Notes under the pieces: generated by a model | The model's database searches: none | Told to the model about the DNA's origin: nothing | What the model saw: only the letters and a program-made list of their open reading frames with translations | In this document: positions 6,777 to 13,766 of the stretch, in pieces | Position numbering within the stretch: position 1 is the stretch's first letter | Layout of the letters: each line of letters begins with the position of its first letter | Origin: Gammaproteobacteria bacterium | Lineage (GTDB): Bacteria; Pseudomonadota; Gammaproteobacteria; Cardiobacteriales; Wohlfahrtiimonadaceae | Assembly (NCBI GenBank): GCA_003864535.1 | Contig: BHEQ01000024.1 | Coordinates: 1 to 13,970, forward strand | Length of the DNA stretch: 13,970 nucleotides | Direction of reading: 5' to 3' | Translations under genes and position numbers: made by a program

Positions 6777-8318
6777 TTACCACGTTTCGTTGGCTTTATA
6801 ATCTTCAATAGATTTTCTAAAAGTTGCGTCTATTTCATCATTATAATTGCCAGTAGCATCAATTTGAGTCATTAACTCAGTATGATTTGCTTTGATATAA
6901 CCTAATAAGCCTTTTTCAAAATCGGCAATTTTAGCGATTTCAATATCATCCAAAAATCCTTTTTCAACCGTGTAAAGCATAACCGCCATTTCACTAACTG
7001 ATAATGGAGAATATTGTTTTTGTTTCATTAATTCCATAACCCGTTGACCACGCTCAAGCTGCTTGCGCGTAATTTCATCAAGATCTGAAGCAAACTGAGA
7101 AAATGCAGCAAGCTCGCGATATTGCGCAAGTGCTAAACGCACCCCGCCACCAAGTTTTTTAATAATCTTAGTTTGCGCAGCTCCACCAACACGTGATACC
7201 GAAATACCAGCATTGATCGCAGGGCGAATACCTGCATTAAATAAATCTGACTCTAAAAATATTTGACCATCGGTGATTGAGATTACATTTGTTGGAACAA
7301 ATGCGGAAACATCACCCGCTTGAGTTTCAATGATTGGGAGCGCGGTTAAAGAACCAGTTTTACCCTTAACTTTACCTTCTGTAAACTCTTCAACATATTG
7401 TTCATTAACACGAGCGGCGCGTTCAAGCAGGCGTGAATGGAGATAAAACACATCACCAGGATAAGCCTCACGCCCAGGAGGTCGTCTTAATAATAAAGAA
7501 ATTTGGCGATATGCCCAAGCTTGCTTAGTTAGATCATCATAAACTATCAAAGCATCTTCACCGCGATCACGGAAATATTCACCCATAGTACAGCCAGCAT
7601 ATGCGGATAGATACTGCATCGCCGCAGCGTCGGATGCACCAGCTGCCACAACAATCGTATGTGCCATTGCGTCGTGCTCTTCAAGTTTGCGTACAATATT
7701 CGCTATCGTTGAGTTTTTTTGACCAATCGCGACATAAATACATTTAACCCCAGTATGCTTTTGATTAATAATGGTATCTATCGCAACTGCTGTTTTACCA
7801 GTTTGGCGATCTCCAATAATTAACTCACGTTGCCCGCGCCCAATTGGTACCATCGCATCGACTGATTTAAATCCTGTTTGCAAAGGCTGATCTACAGATT
7901 TACGCTCAATAACGCCAGGTGCGACCTTTTCAATAGGGCTGGTAAGCTTGCTATTAATTGGACCTTTACCATCAATTGGCTTGCCCAGTGAGTCGACAAC
8001 ACGTCCGAGTAATTCAGGACCGATTGGGACTTCAAGAATACGTCCCGTACATTTAACCGTGTCGCCTTCAGTAATTTTTGTGTAGTCACCTAAAACAACC
8101 ACACCAACAGAGTCACGCTCAAGGTTAAGGGCTAATCCAAAAATATTATGAGGAAACTCAATCATTTCCCCCTGCATCGCAGCTTCAAGTCCATAAATAC
8201 GTGCAATGCCGTCGGTTAAACTAACAACTGTGCCTTCAGTACGGGCTTCGGCGTTAGCATCAAATTTTTCGATACGGGCTTTAATGAGATCACTGATTTC
8301 AGATGGATTAAGTTGCAT
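6777..8318 (-). CDS. atpA: ATP synthase alpha subunit
   Basis: Alpha forms the F1 hexamer with beta and carries the non-catalytic nucleotide sites. It has 513 residues, exactly the E. coli length, with residue numbering preserved: Walker A GDRQTGKT (169-176), Walker B end ALIVYDDLTKQA (256-267) and the SVSRVGG arginine finger Arg376. The PGREAYPGDVFYLHSRLLERAA block, the alpha family signature region, is at 281-302. The N-terminus MQLNPSEISDLIKARIEKFD is the part that contacts delta. The ATG at 8318 has AAGGA about 10 bases upstream. A 111-bp AT-rich gap precedes it. Confidence 0.98.
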   Translation of the reverse strand: MQLNPSEISDLIKARIEKFDANAEARTEGTVVSLTDGIARIYGLEAAMQGEMIEFPHNIFGLALNLERDSVGVVVLGDYTKITEGDTVKCTGRILEVPIGPELLGRVVDSLGKPIDGKGPINSKLTSPIEKVAPGVIERKSVDQPLQTGFKSVDAMVPIGRGQRELIIGDRQTGKTAVAIDTIINQKHTGVKCIYVAIGQKNSTIANIVRKLEEHDAMAHTIVVAAGASDAAAMQYLSAYAGCTMGEYFRDRGEDALIVYDDLTKQAWAYRQISLLLRRPPGREAYPGDVFYLHSRLLERAARVNEQYVEEFTEGKVKGKTGSLTALPIIETQAGDVSAFVPTNVISITDGQIFLESDLFNAGIRPAINAGISVSRVGGAAQTKIIKKLGGGVRLALAQYRELAAFSQFASDLDEITRKQLERGQRVMELMKQKQYSPLSVSEMAVMLYTVEKGFLDDIEIAKIADFEKGLLGYIKANHTELMTQIDATGNYNDEIDATFRKSIEDYKANETW

Positions 8319-8389
8319 CTTTAAATCTTCCTTTACTCTAAATAAATAATTAAGAATCTAAATTGTTATCAATTGCTTACTATTGTTGC

Positions 8390-8427
8390 TTAATATAAAA
8401 AATTTAATGTGAAAATTTAATATAAAA
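8390..8427 (-). repeat. Short AT-rich direct repeats in the atpH-atpA gap
   Basis: TTAATATAAAA occurs at 8390-8400 and again at 8417-8427, and AAAATTTAAT at 8399-8408 and 8412-8421. The repeats lie between the atpH stop and the atpA ribosome site. They look like slippage or low-complexity expansion in the spacer. No gene or clear signal is visible in them. Confidence 0.5.
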
Positions 8428-8429
8428 GC

Positions 8430-8993
8430 TTAATGCGATAATATCTGGTTTAATTTTTCAAGTCTGCATTTAATCGAACCATCTATAACCAAATCACCTG
8501 CTTTAATTACCGCCCCACCAATAAGGCTTGGATCTATGCTAATTTCAAGCTCTACAGTTTGCTTAAAGCGCTTGGTAAGGGCTGTTTTTATTGAGTCTTC
8601 TTGAGGTTTGGTTACTTCAAATGCCGAGTAAACTTGAGCATAGATAATACTTTGCTCAGTTAAACGCAAAGCTTCAAACTGTGCATAAATTTCAGGTAGA
8701 AGTCGCAGTTTTTTATTCTCGATCAATACTTTAATAAAGTTTTCAAACGTAGTTGTTTTTTTCTTACTTGATCCAGGTTCTACAGGAATTAACGCTATTA
8801 ACTCAGACATTAACAAAAATTTTTGCGCATCACTTATGCTTGGTGAGCACAATAACTCGGCACCTGAACGCTCCTTCATAACTATTTGGGCACTGTTTAA
8901 ACATCCGGTCCAGTCGCTATAGTTTTTATGTTCTTTTGCGCTCATAAAAGCGGCTTTTGCATAAGGTCTTGCAATCGTTTTGATATCAGCCAT
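8430..8993 (-). CDS. atpH: ATP synthase delta subunit
   Basis: Delta sits on top of F1 and binds the b-subunit peripheral stalk (OSCP family). The product has 187 residues, about ten more than E. coli. It starts MADIKTIARPYAKAAFMSA, the family's N-terminal helix. The ENFIKVLIENKKLRLLPEIY region (about 83-102) and the C-terminal signature LIGGAVIKAGDLVIDGSIKCRLEKL (157-181) are clear. The extra length is a Lys/Thr-rich loop, EPGSSKKKTTT (about 72-82). The ATG at 8993 has only a weak ribosome site (AAAGG about 11 bases before). The gap to atpF is 41 bp. Confidence 0.95.
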   Translation of the reverse strand: MADIKTIARPYAKAAFMSAKEHKNYSDWTGCLNSAQIVMKERSGAELLCSPSISDAQKFLLMSELIALIPVEPGSSKKKTTTFENFIKVLIENKKLRLLPEIYAQFEALRLTEQSIIYAQVYSAFEVTKPQEDSIKTALTKRFKQTVELEISIDPSLIGGAVIKAGDLVIDGSIKCRLEKLNQILSH

Positions 8994-9034
8994 TTTAGTA
9001 ATGCCTTTGATTGTGTGCGCTATTTTATAAATTA

Positions 9035-9505
9035 TTAAAGTTGAGCAACTAACTCATCAATAAGCTTGGCATGAGATTTCTCATCAATTTCTTGAGAGAT
9101 TATCTTACTTGCAGCAAGTATGCTTAAGCTTGCAACGTCTTTACGTAAGGATTCAGTAGCACGATTACGCTCTAGCTGGATTTGATCAAGCGCAGCTGCA
9201 ATCTGTTTTTTACCCTCGATTTTAGCATCCTCCTTAGATTGCTCTATAGAATCAGTCGCACGCTTTTGGGCATTACCGATAATATCCGTAGCTTGCGCTT
9301 TAGCTTCAGTAAGTAAGATTTTGGCACTGTCTTGTGCTTGTGCTTGTTCAAGGTTTGCGCGCTCTGCTGCGGCAAGCCCTTCTGCAATTTGGGTACGCCT
9401 TGCATCAATTGCATTAATTAATGGAGGCCAGATATATTTCATGACAAAACCAGCTAAGGCTAAGAACACGATGCATTGCATAAATAGTGAAGCATTTATA
9501 TTCAT
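9035..9505 (-). CDS. atpF: ATP synthase b subunit
   Basis: b is the peripheral stalk dimer that holds F1 to the membrane a-subunit. It has 156 residues, the E. coli length. A single N-terminal membrane segment (about 6-25, SLFMQCIVFLALAGFVMKYI) is followed by WPPLINAIDARRTQIAEGLAAAE and a long Ala/Lys/Glu/Gln-rich coiled coil (about 35-125). The C-terminal part that binds delta ends in ELVAQL. The ATG at 9505 has GGA about eight bases upstream. The gap to atpE is 120 bp and holds a long hairpin. Confidence 0.96.
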   Translation of the reverse strand: MNINASLFMQCIVFLALAGFVMKYIWPPLINAIDARRTQIAEGLAAAERANLEQAQAQDSAKILLTEAKAQATDIIGNAQKRATDSIEQSKEDAKIEGKKQIAAALDQIQLERNRATESLRKDVASLSILAASKIISQEIDEKSHAKLIDELVAQL

Positions 9506-9549
9506 TTTGATTCCAATGTGAAAGATTAATTGGCTTCATAAAGCATTAT

Positions 9550-9605
9550 AGACACTAAGATTTAAGTTTTAAGATTTAATTCTTAAGGTTTAAGTCTTAA
9601 TGTCT
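9550..9605 (-). repeat. Long imperfect hairpin between atpE and atpF
   Basis: A 56-bp near-palindrome runs from AGACA (9550-9554) to TGTCT (9601-9605). As minus-strand RNA it folds as two 25-base arms around a 6-base loop: 11 pairs, one mismatch, 4 pairs, a 3-base internal mismatch, then 6 pairs, 21 of 25 positions paired. Built of TTAAG/CTTAA blocks. It starts about 20 bases after the atpE stop and has no T-run, so it would not terminate. It could protect the 3' end of an atpE-containing processed mRNA; that role is inference. Confidence 0.65.
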
Positions 9606-9625
9606 TTGCGCGGATAAAATGTAGC

Positions 9626-9889
9626 TTAAGCAATAAAAAGAAGAGCAAAGGCAACTGCAACGCCTATGATAAATGCCGCATCAATAAGGCCTGCTAATAA
9701 AATAACTTTGCCTAATAGTTTATCCATCATTTCAGGCTGACGCGCTGATGATTCAATATACTTACTACCAACTAATGCAATACCAATTGCAGCACCAGCT
9801 GCACCAAAAGCTACAATTAGCCCAAACGCTAAAGGAATAAGATTAACTACTGCAGGAATAAGGTTAGCTACGGCAGGAACAGTATCCAT
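9626..9889 (-). CDS. atpE: ATP synthase c subunit (proton ring) with duplicated N-terminal heptad
   Basis: Subunit c forms the rotating membrane ring and carries the proton-binding carboxylate. From the ATG at 9889 it has 87 residues. The ATG is preceded at 9 bases by GGAG (9899-9902); an in-frame TTG at 9904 overlaps that site and is unlikely. Two membrane helices (about 20-45 and 58-86) flank the polar loop with Arg50-Gln51-Pro52. Asp70 in GLIDAAF is the essential carboxylate, offset nine from E. coli Asp61. The Gly/Ala face GAAGAAIG (29-36) is intact. I see no sodium-type ligand set, so proton coupling is expected. The N-terminus has a tandem heptad, AVANLIP (6-12) and AVVNLIP (13-19), giving most of the extra length. 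Confidence 0.96.
   Translation of the reverse strand: MDTVPAVANLIPAVVNLIPLAFGLIVAFGAAGAAIGIALVGSKYIESSARQPEMMDKLLGKVILLAGLIDAAFIIGVAVAFALLFIA
9834..9875 (-). repeat. 21-bp tandem duplication inside atpE
   Basis: Units 9834-9854 and 9855-9875 match at 18 of 21 positions and a partial third copy (GGAACAGTA) follows. They encode the heptad AVxNLIP twice in the periplasmic N-terminus of the c subunit. Being a multiple of three, the duplication keeps the frame. Confidence 0.85.
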
Positions 9890-9902
9890 AATATAAGACT
9901 CC

Positions 9903-9990
9903 AAATAAATGTATAAAATAAATGTATAAAAACTAAAATAAAAATAAGATAAAACTAAGATAAAAATAAAACAATAATCACTACTAAAAA
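9903..9990 (-). promoter_or_regulatory. U-rich tandem-repeat leader of atpE
   Basis: Just upstream of the atpE ribosome site, AAATAAATGTATA is repeated perfectly (9903-9915, 9916-9928). It is followed by further A-rich repeats, including two copies of AAGATAAAA (9946-9966). On the mRNA this is a long, unstructured U-rich leader with few G or C residues. In E. coli a U-rich segment before atpE enhances translation so that c is made in excess; this looks like an expanded form of that idea, by analogy only. Confidence 0.5.
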
Positions 9991-10013
9991 TGAACTTATT
10001 CTTTTATTACTTT

Positions 10014-10035
10014 GCACGGCTTAACTTAGCCGTGC
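10014..10035 (-). repeat. GC-rich hairpin between atpB and atpE
   Basis: GCACGGCT (10014-10021) and AGCCGTGC (10028-10035) form a perfect 8-bp stem with a 6-base loop. It is the most GC-rich short element in an otherwise A/T spacer, 28 bases after the atpB stop. The minus-strand sequence after it is A-rich (AAAGTAATAAAAG), so it lacks a terminator U-run. A processing or attenuation role ahead of atpE is inference. Confidence 0.7.
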
Positions 10036-10063
10036 TAAAAGTTCTGAAATAAACCAGTATAGA

Positions 10064-10897
10064 TTAATGATGCTCATGAGCTTGTCCGATATAAACAAGA
10101 GAGAGCATCATAAAAATATAGGCTTGGAGTAAAATAACTAAAATATGGAAGATAGCCCATGCAGTGCCTGCAATTAAATGCATACCCATGCCATAAATCC
10201 CTGCCATACCGCCTAATAAAGCGATCAGACAAAAGACTAATTCACCTGCAAACATATTACCAAAAAGCCTGATCCCTAAAGATAGTGTTTTAGCAACGTA
10301 TTCAACAATATTAAGCATAAAGTTACAAGGAATTAAGTACCATTTCGCCCCAAATGGAGCTCCAAAAAGTTCATGTAAGAATCCACCGAAACCTTTTACT
10401 TTAATTCCATAATAAATAGTCAGAATTAAAATCCCAAGAGCCATGCCAAGTGTAGAGCTTGGATCTGCGGTAGGAACGACACGTAAATAATGAATATCGT
10501 CAGTGAACATCGCAAGGATTACTGAGGGTAGATCAACAGGAATTAAGTCAAATGAGTTCATGATAACAACCCAGAAGAAAATCGTAAGTGCTAAAGGTGC
10601 AATATAGCGACTTTCACTATTAACCAAAGATTTAGATTGATTTTCAACCATCTCAATTAGCATCTCTATTGCCATTTGGAAGCGCCCAGGCACTCCAGGA
10701 GTTGCTTTTTGCGCGGCTTTATAAAATACATAAAAGCCTAGAGCTCCTGCAATCAGTGACCAAATTAGAGTATCAACATTAAATACACTAAAATCAATGA
10801 AGTTCTGCGCATCTAACCCTTGTGCCTTACCTGTATTGGTTAGGTTGGTTAGATGATGCATAATATATTCTTTTGCGGTAAGTTCTTGTACTGCCAT
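10064..10897 (-). CDS. atpB: ATP synthase a subunit
   Basis: Subunit a forms the proton half-channels against the c-ring. It has 277 residues and several membrane helices (about 43-60, 99-117, 147-165, 190-232, 242-270). The essential Arg210 in SLGIRLFGNM and Glu219 in FAGELV sit exactly at the E. coli numbers; His251 and Gln258 in FHILVILLQAYIF correspond to E. coli His245 and Gln252. The C-terminus MMLSLVYIGQAHEHH and NIVEYVAKTLSLG resemble, from memory, betaproteobacterial forms. The ATG at 10897 is kept because EYIMHHLTNL lies after it in the family, although its ribosome site is weak. The gene starts 7 bp after atpI. Confidence 0.96.
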   Translation of the reverse strand: MAVQELTAKEYIMHHLTNLTNTGKAQGLDAQNFIDFSVFNVDTLIWSLIAGALGFYVFYKAAQKATPGVPGRFQMAIEMLIEMVENQSKSLVNSESRYIAPLALTIFFWVVIMNSFDLIPVDLPSVILAMFTDDIHYLRVVPTADPSSTLGMALGILILTIYYGIKVKGFGGFLHELFGAPFGAKWYLIPCNFMLNIVEYVAKTLSLGIRLFGNMFAGELVFCLIALLGGMAGIYGMGMHLIAGTAWAIFHILVILLQAYIFMMLSLVYIGQAHEHH

Positions 10898-10904
10898 AGT
10901 TCAA

Positions 10905-11261
10905 TTAATCTTTATTAATATGAGTAGGAAAAAGGATCAGTACAATAAAAGGGATTTTAATCGCCATTAATGTCATTACCACACTTAAAAGAAACCAGAT
11001 CCAATTAATATTTATTAATAATTTAATTGAAATCATTAATAAAATAATAATTATAATTGGTCTTAATAACATACACAGCAATAAAAATACTGGGTTTGTT
11101 TTAAAAGCTATTTGATTTTTTGCCATTAAACAATTTGGAATAAATACCGCAAGTCCTGGGGCTAAAACGGATAAAAATGCAAGTTTACCTGAAAGTATTA
11201 ACGCTAAAATACTTAAGGTTAATATTACAAGTGCCTGCGCTTTAATCATATTAGCAATCAT
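10905..11261 (-). CDS. atpI: ATP synthase assembly protein AtpI
   Basis: AtpI helps assemble the c-ring and is not part of the mature enzyme. The 118-residue product has about four hydrophobic segments (about 9-27, 29-46, 58-82, 86-112) and the PGLAVFIPN stretch (35-43) that fits the loop and Pro-Asn of this poorly conserved family. Identification rests on this profile and on position: first gene of the operon, just before atpB. The ATG at 11261 has GGA seven bases upstream. An unusual amount of Ile and Leu fits the local base composition. Confidence 0.85.
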   Translation of the reverse strand: MIANMIKAQALVILTLSILALILSGKLAFLSVLAPGLAVFIPNCLMAKNQIAFKTNPVFLLLCMLLRPIIIIILLMISIKLLININWIWFLLSVVMTLMAIKIPFIVLILFPTHINKD

Positions 11262-11298
11262 TTTATTCCATTAGTTTTTAAAAGCATAAAACGAAAGG

Positions 11299-11328
11299 AT
11301 TATAAGTTCTAAATATGACTTTGGTCAA
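11299..11328 (-). promoter_or_regulatory. Sigma-70 promoter of the atp operon
   Basis: On the minus strand TTGACC (11328-11323; five of six consensus) and a perfect TATAAT (11304-11299) are 18 bp apart. Transcription would begin near 11292, about 30 bases before the atpI ATG. A near-palindrome ATGCACTGCAT (11348-11358) lies upstream of the -35. This is the clearest promoter in the window and suits a strongly expressed operon. Confidence 0.85.
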
Positions 11329-11409
11329 TGCAAAAATTAGATTAAATATGCACTGCATGTTGTTAAGCTGTAGTAGGAGTTGCAAAAAAACAGTCAATAA
11401 TCATATAAT

Positions 11410-12309
11410 CTATTTGATTTTACTAATAATTCCATCAAGCTCTTCTAGCGAGTGATATTTAATTAGAATTTGTCCTTGACCACTTGTTTGATGCTTAAAA
11501 CTCACCTTACTCCCTAAAGTCTCACTTAATTTTCGCTCTAATGCGGAAATATTAGGATCAACCTGAGTTAATTTAGGTGAATTAGGTAAATTAGCTGTTT
11601 TTTGGTTGCGAATTAAATTTTCAGTTTCACGGACTGACAGTCCCCTTAATATAATAAGGTTAGCTATTTCTAATTGATCTTGTCCCACCAGAGCTAATAA
11701 TGCACGTGCATGCCCCATTTCTATTTTTTTAAGCACAAGCATTTCTTGGACTGGCTGGAAAAGATCTAATAAGCGTAATAAATTTGATATTGCAGAGCGC
11801 GATCTTCCCACTAAATCACCAGTTTCTTGATGAGTCAATTCAAATTGGTTAATTAGCTGCGCGAGTGCTTGCGCCTCTTCTATCGCATTTAAATCCTCAC
11901 GTTGAATATTCTCTATGATCGAGATTGCTAATGCTTCTTGGTCTGAAATCTCTTTAATAATTACAGGAACTTTATGACACTGCGCAAGCTGAGCTGCACG
12001 CCAACGCCTCTCACCAGCGATTATTTCATACTGAGCCGCACCTGCAACAGCATCATTTAAAACACGCACAATTAATGGCTGGATGATTCCTTGAGCTTTA
12101 ATTGAGTTAGATAATTCTAAAAGTGCCGTTTCATCAAAATATTTTCGTGGTTGAAATTGCCCAACTTGAAGAGCTTCAATTGGCATATTAATTACATGAT
12201 CATAATTGCTATCTTGCTTAATTTCATCGGATTTATTAGTTTGATCTAGCGATTTTGTTTGGCTCAATAATATATCTAAGCTTCTGCCTAAACGGCTCTT
12301 TTTACTCAT
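11410..12309 (-). CDS. parB: Chromosome partitioning protein ParB
   Basis: ParB is a CTP-dependent DNA clamp that loads at parS sites and organises the replication origin with ParA. The 299-residue product starts MSKKSRLGRSLDILLS, the family's N-terminal motif that stimulates ParA. The CTP-binding domain shows QFQPRKYFDE (51-60), the Arg patch GERRWRA (99-105) and ENIQRED (133-139). The parS-reading helix-turn-helix is near 160-181 (ETGDLVGRSRSAISNLLRLL, the recognition part including RSRSAISN). The C-terminal dimer domain ends at 299. It overlaps the parA stop by ATGA (12306-12309). No parS site is visible in the window. Confidence 0.95.
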   Translation of the reverse strand: MSKKSRLGRSLDILLSQTKSLDQTNKSDEIKQDSNYDHVINMPIEALQVGQFQPRKYFDETALLELSNSIKAQGIIQPLIVRVLNDAVAGAAQYEIIAGERRWRAAQLAQCHKVPVIIKEISDQEALAISIIENIQREDLNAIEEAQALAQLINQFELTHQETGDLVGRSRSAISNLLRLLDLFQPVQEMLVLKKIEMGHARALLALVGQDQLEIANLIILRGLSVRETENLIRNQKTANLPNSPKLTQVDPNISALERKLSETLGSKVSFKHQTSGQGQILIKYHSLEELDGIISKIK

Positions 12310-13097
12310 ACAAGCACACTCTTTTTGACTTTATTGCGTTTAACTAGTTCAGCTGCCAACGCGGCATAGGCTAAAGCGCCTTTTGAAGATGGATCATACA
12401 TATTAATTGGCTCACCAAAACTTGGAGCTTCAGCTAAGCGCACGCTTCTTGGGATGATGCTTTTAAAAACTACATCGCCAAAATGCTTTTCTAATTGTTC
12501 CGATACTTCAAGCGCGAGATTATTACGGCTATCAAACATCGTGCGTAACACGCCTTCAATCGCCAAATTTGGATTAGTTGTTTGCTTGATTTGCTCTAAA
12601 GTTTCTAATAATGCAGAAATTCCCTCGAGCGCATAATATTCACATTGCACGGGGATTAGCACGCTGTTAGCAGCGGTTAAGGCATTAACTGTGAGCATAT
12701 TTAAAGAAGGTGGGCAATCAAGTAAAATGTAATCAAAATTAGCCTCAATTTTGCTCAGTGCATTCTTAAGCGCGTAAGCACCTTGAGGCTTTTGCGCCAA
12801 TAAAATCTCAGCCCCTGTTAATTCATGATTAGCTGGAATCAAACGCAGCTTAGTTTTATCAATATTGATAATACTATCTAAAATATCCGCCTCTTCCAAT
12901 AAAACATGGAGACTGCTAACTTTTATATCATGCTTATTAATGCCATTTCCCATCGTCGCATTGCCTTGCGGATCAAGATCAATCAAGAGGACACGTGGGC
13001 GTGACTTAAGTGCAGCTAAGCATGCAGCTAAATTAATGGTAGTTGTCGTTTTGCCAACGCCACCTTTTTGATTTGTTATCGCGATAATTTTAGCCAA
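12306..13097 (-). CDS. parA: Chromosome partitioning ATPase ParA (TTG start)
   Basis: ParA (Soj type) binds DNA as an ATP-dependent dimer and is stimulated by ParB. The 263-residue product has the deviant Walker A KGGVGKTT with the signature Lys11 and Lys16 (11-18), the A' motif LLIDLDPQGNAT (37-48) and Walker B YILLDCPPSL (123-132). Family homology MAKIIAITNQKGGVGKTT starts at a TTG at 13097, and no ATG lies in a sensible place, so TTG is the likely start; AAAGG is about 11 bases upstream, a weak site. Unlike the usual order, rsmG and mnmG do not precede it; msrB lies divergently instead. Confidence 0.95.
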   Translation of the reverse strand: MAKIIAITNQKGGVGKTTTTINLAACLAALKSRPRVLLIDLDPQGNATMGNGINKHDIKVSSLHVLLEEADILDSIINIDKTKLRLIPANHELTGAEILLAQKPQGAYALKNALSKIEANFDYILLDCPPSLNMLTVNALTAANSVLIPVQCEYYALEGISALLETLEQIKQTTNPNLAIEGVLRTMFDSRNNLALEVSEQLEKHFGDVVFKSIIPRSVRLAEAPSFGEPINMYDPSSKGALAYAALAAELVKRNKVKKSVLV

Positions 13098-13349
13098 GAT
13101 ACGAAAGACCTTTTAGTAAATAAATTTAGTAAAATAAAATAAGCAAATAAAACAAGGAATATGTTTAGTGTAATGTTTAGTACAAGGCTCTAATTCTAAC
13201 GCATTATCACTAATTTTTGCAGATTTAAAATATATAGCGACATGAATATCTCTCGTGCGCATAACTATTATAAATGCTTGTTTCATTTTCTAATTTATTT
13301 CATTATACTTTAATTCTTAAGTATTTAATAAAAGCGCTAGGTGTAAAAT
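13098..13349. other. Divergent parA-msrB intergenic region
   Basis: This 252-bp AT-rich region lies between the two divergent genes and shows no gene. ATGTTTAGT occurs twice (13161-13169 and 13173-13181), 12 bp apart, about one turn of the helix, as a regulator site might. No consensus parS (TGTTTCACGTGAAACA) is present. I see no promoter for parA that I would defend. Confidence 0.4.
13281..13309 (+). promoter_or_regulatory. Possible msrB promoter
   Basis: TATACT at 13304-13309 is a good -10 sequence, and TTTCAT 17 bp upstream (13281-13286) is a weak -35. The start of transcription would be near 13316, about 34 bases before the msrB ATG. Assigned by pattern only. Confidence 0.35.
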
Positions 13350-13766
13350 ATGACTGAAATTGAAGACAAAAAAAGACTTTATCAAAATATCTCAAGCGAT
13401 GAATGGCGCAACAGATTGAAGGAAGATGTATTTACGGTGACACGAAACGGCGGCACTGAAGCTCCGTTTTCTGGAGAGTATAATGATTTTGATAAGCAAG
13501 GCTCTTATGTTTGTGTCTGCTGCCAAACACGTTTATTTGTCAGTACGGATAAATTTAATGCAGCATGTGGCTGGCCGAGTTTTTCTGAAGAGGCAAGCGT
13601 AAGCAAAATTAAGACACTAGAAGATGATCGGCATAATAAAATACGCACAGAAATAAGATGTCCTGTTTGCGATGCACATTTAGGTCATTTATTTAATGAT
13701 GGTCCTGCGCCCACAAAAAAACGTTATTGTGTTAATTCGGTTGCATTAATATTTATTGAAGAATAA
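13350..13766 (+). CDS. msrB: Peptide methionine-(R)-S-oxide reductase MsrB
   Basis: MsrB reduces the R-isomer of methionine sulfoxide in proteins, in the cytosol unless a signal is present; none is seen. The 138-residue product has the two zinc pairs Cys55-Cys58 (YVCVCCQTRLF) and Cys104-Cys107 (CPVCDAHLGHLF), the CGWPSF motif (73-78) and the catalytic Cys127 in RYCVNSVAL. Cys73 is the likely resolving Cys, 54 residues before the catalytic one, as in two-Cys MsrB enzymes. The ATG at 13350 has AGGTG six bases upstream. It is a complete single-domain enzyme, not the MsrA-MsrB fusion. Confidence 0.96.
   Translation: MTEIEDKKRLYQNISSDEWRNRLKEDVFTVTRNGGTEAPFSGEYNDFDKQGSYVCVCCQTRLFVSTDKFNAACGWPSFSEEASVSKIKTLEDDRHNKIRTEIRCPVCDAHLGHLFNDGPAPTKKRYCVNSVALIFIEE

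Noticed and set aside
9890..9904. TTG start for atpE at 9904
   Set aside because: The TTG overlaps the GGAG ribosome site itself; the ATG at 9889 is correctly spaced from it.
10014..10035. GC-rich hairpin after atpB as a terminator
   Set aside because: The sequence that follows on the transcribed strand is A-rich, not U-rich, and six essential atp genes lie downstream.
13098..13349. parS site near parA
   Set aside because: No match to TGTTTCACGTGAAACA; only scattered TGTTT fragments are present.
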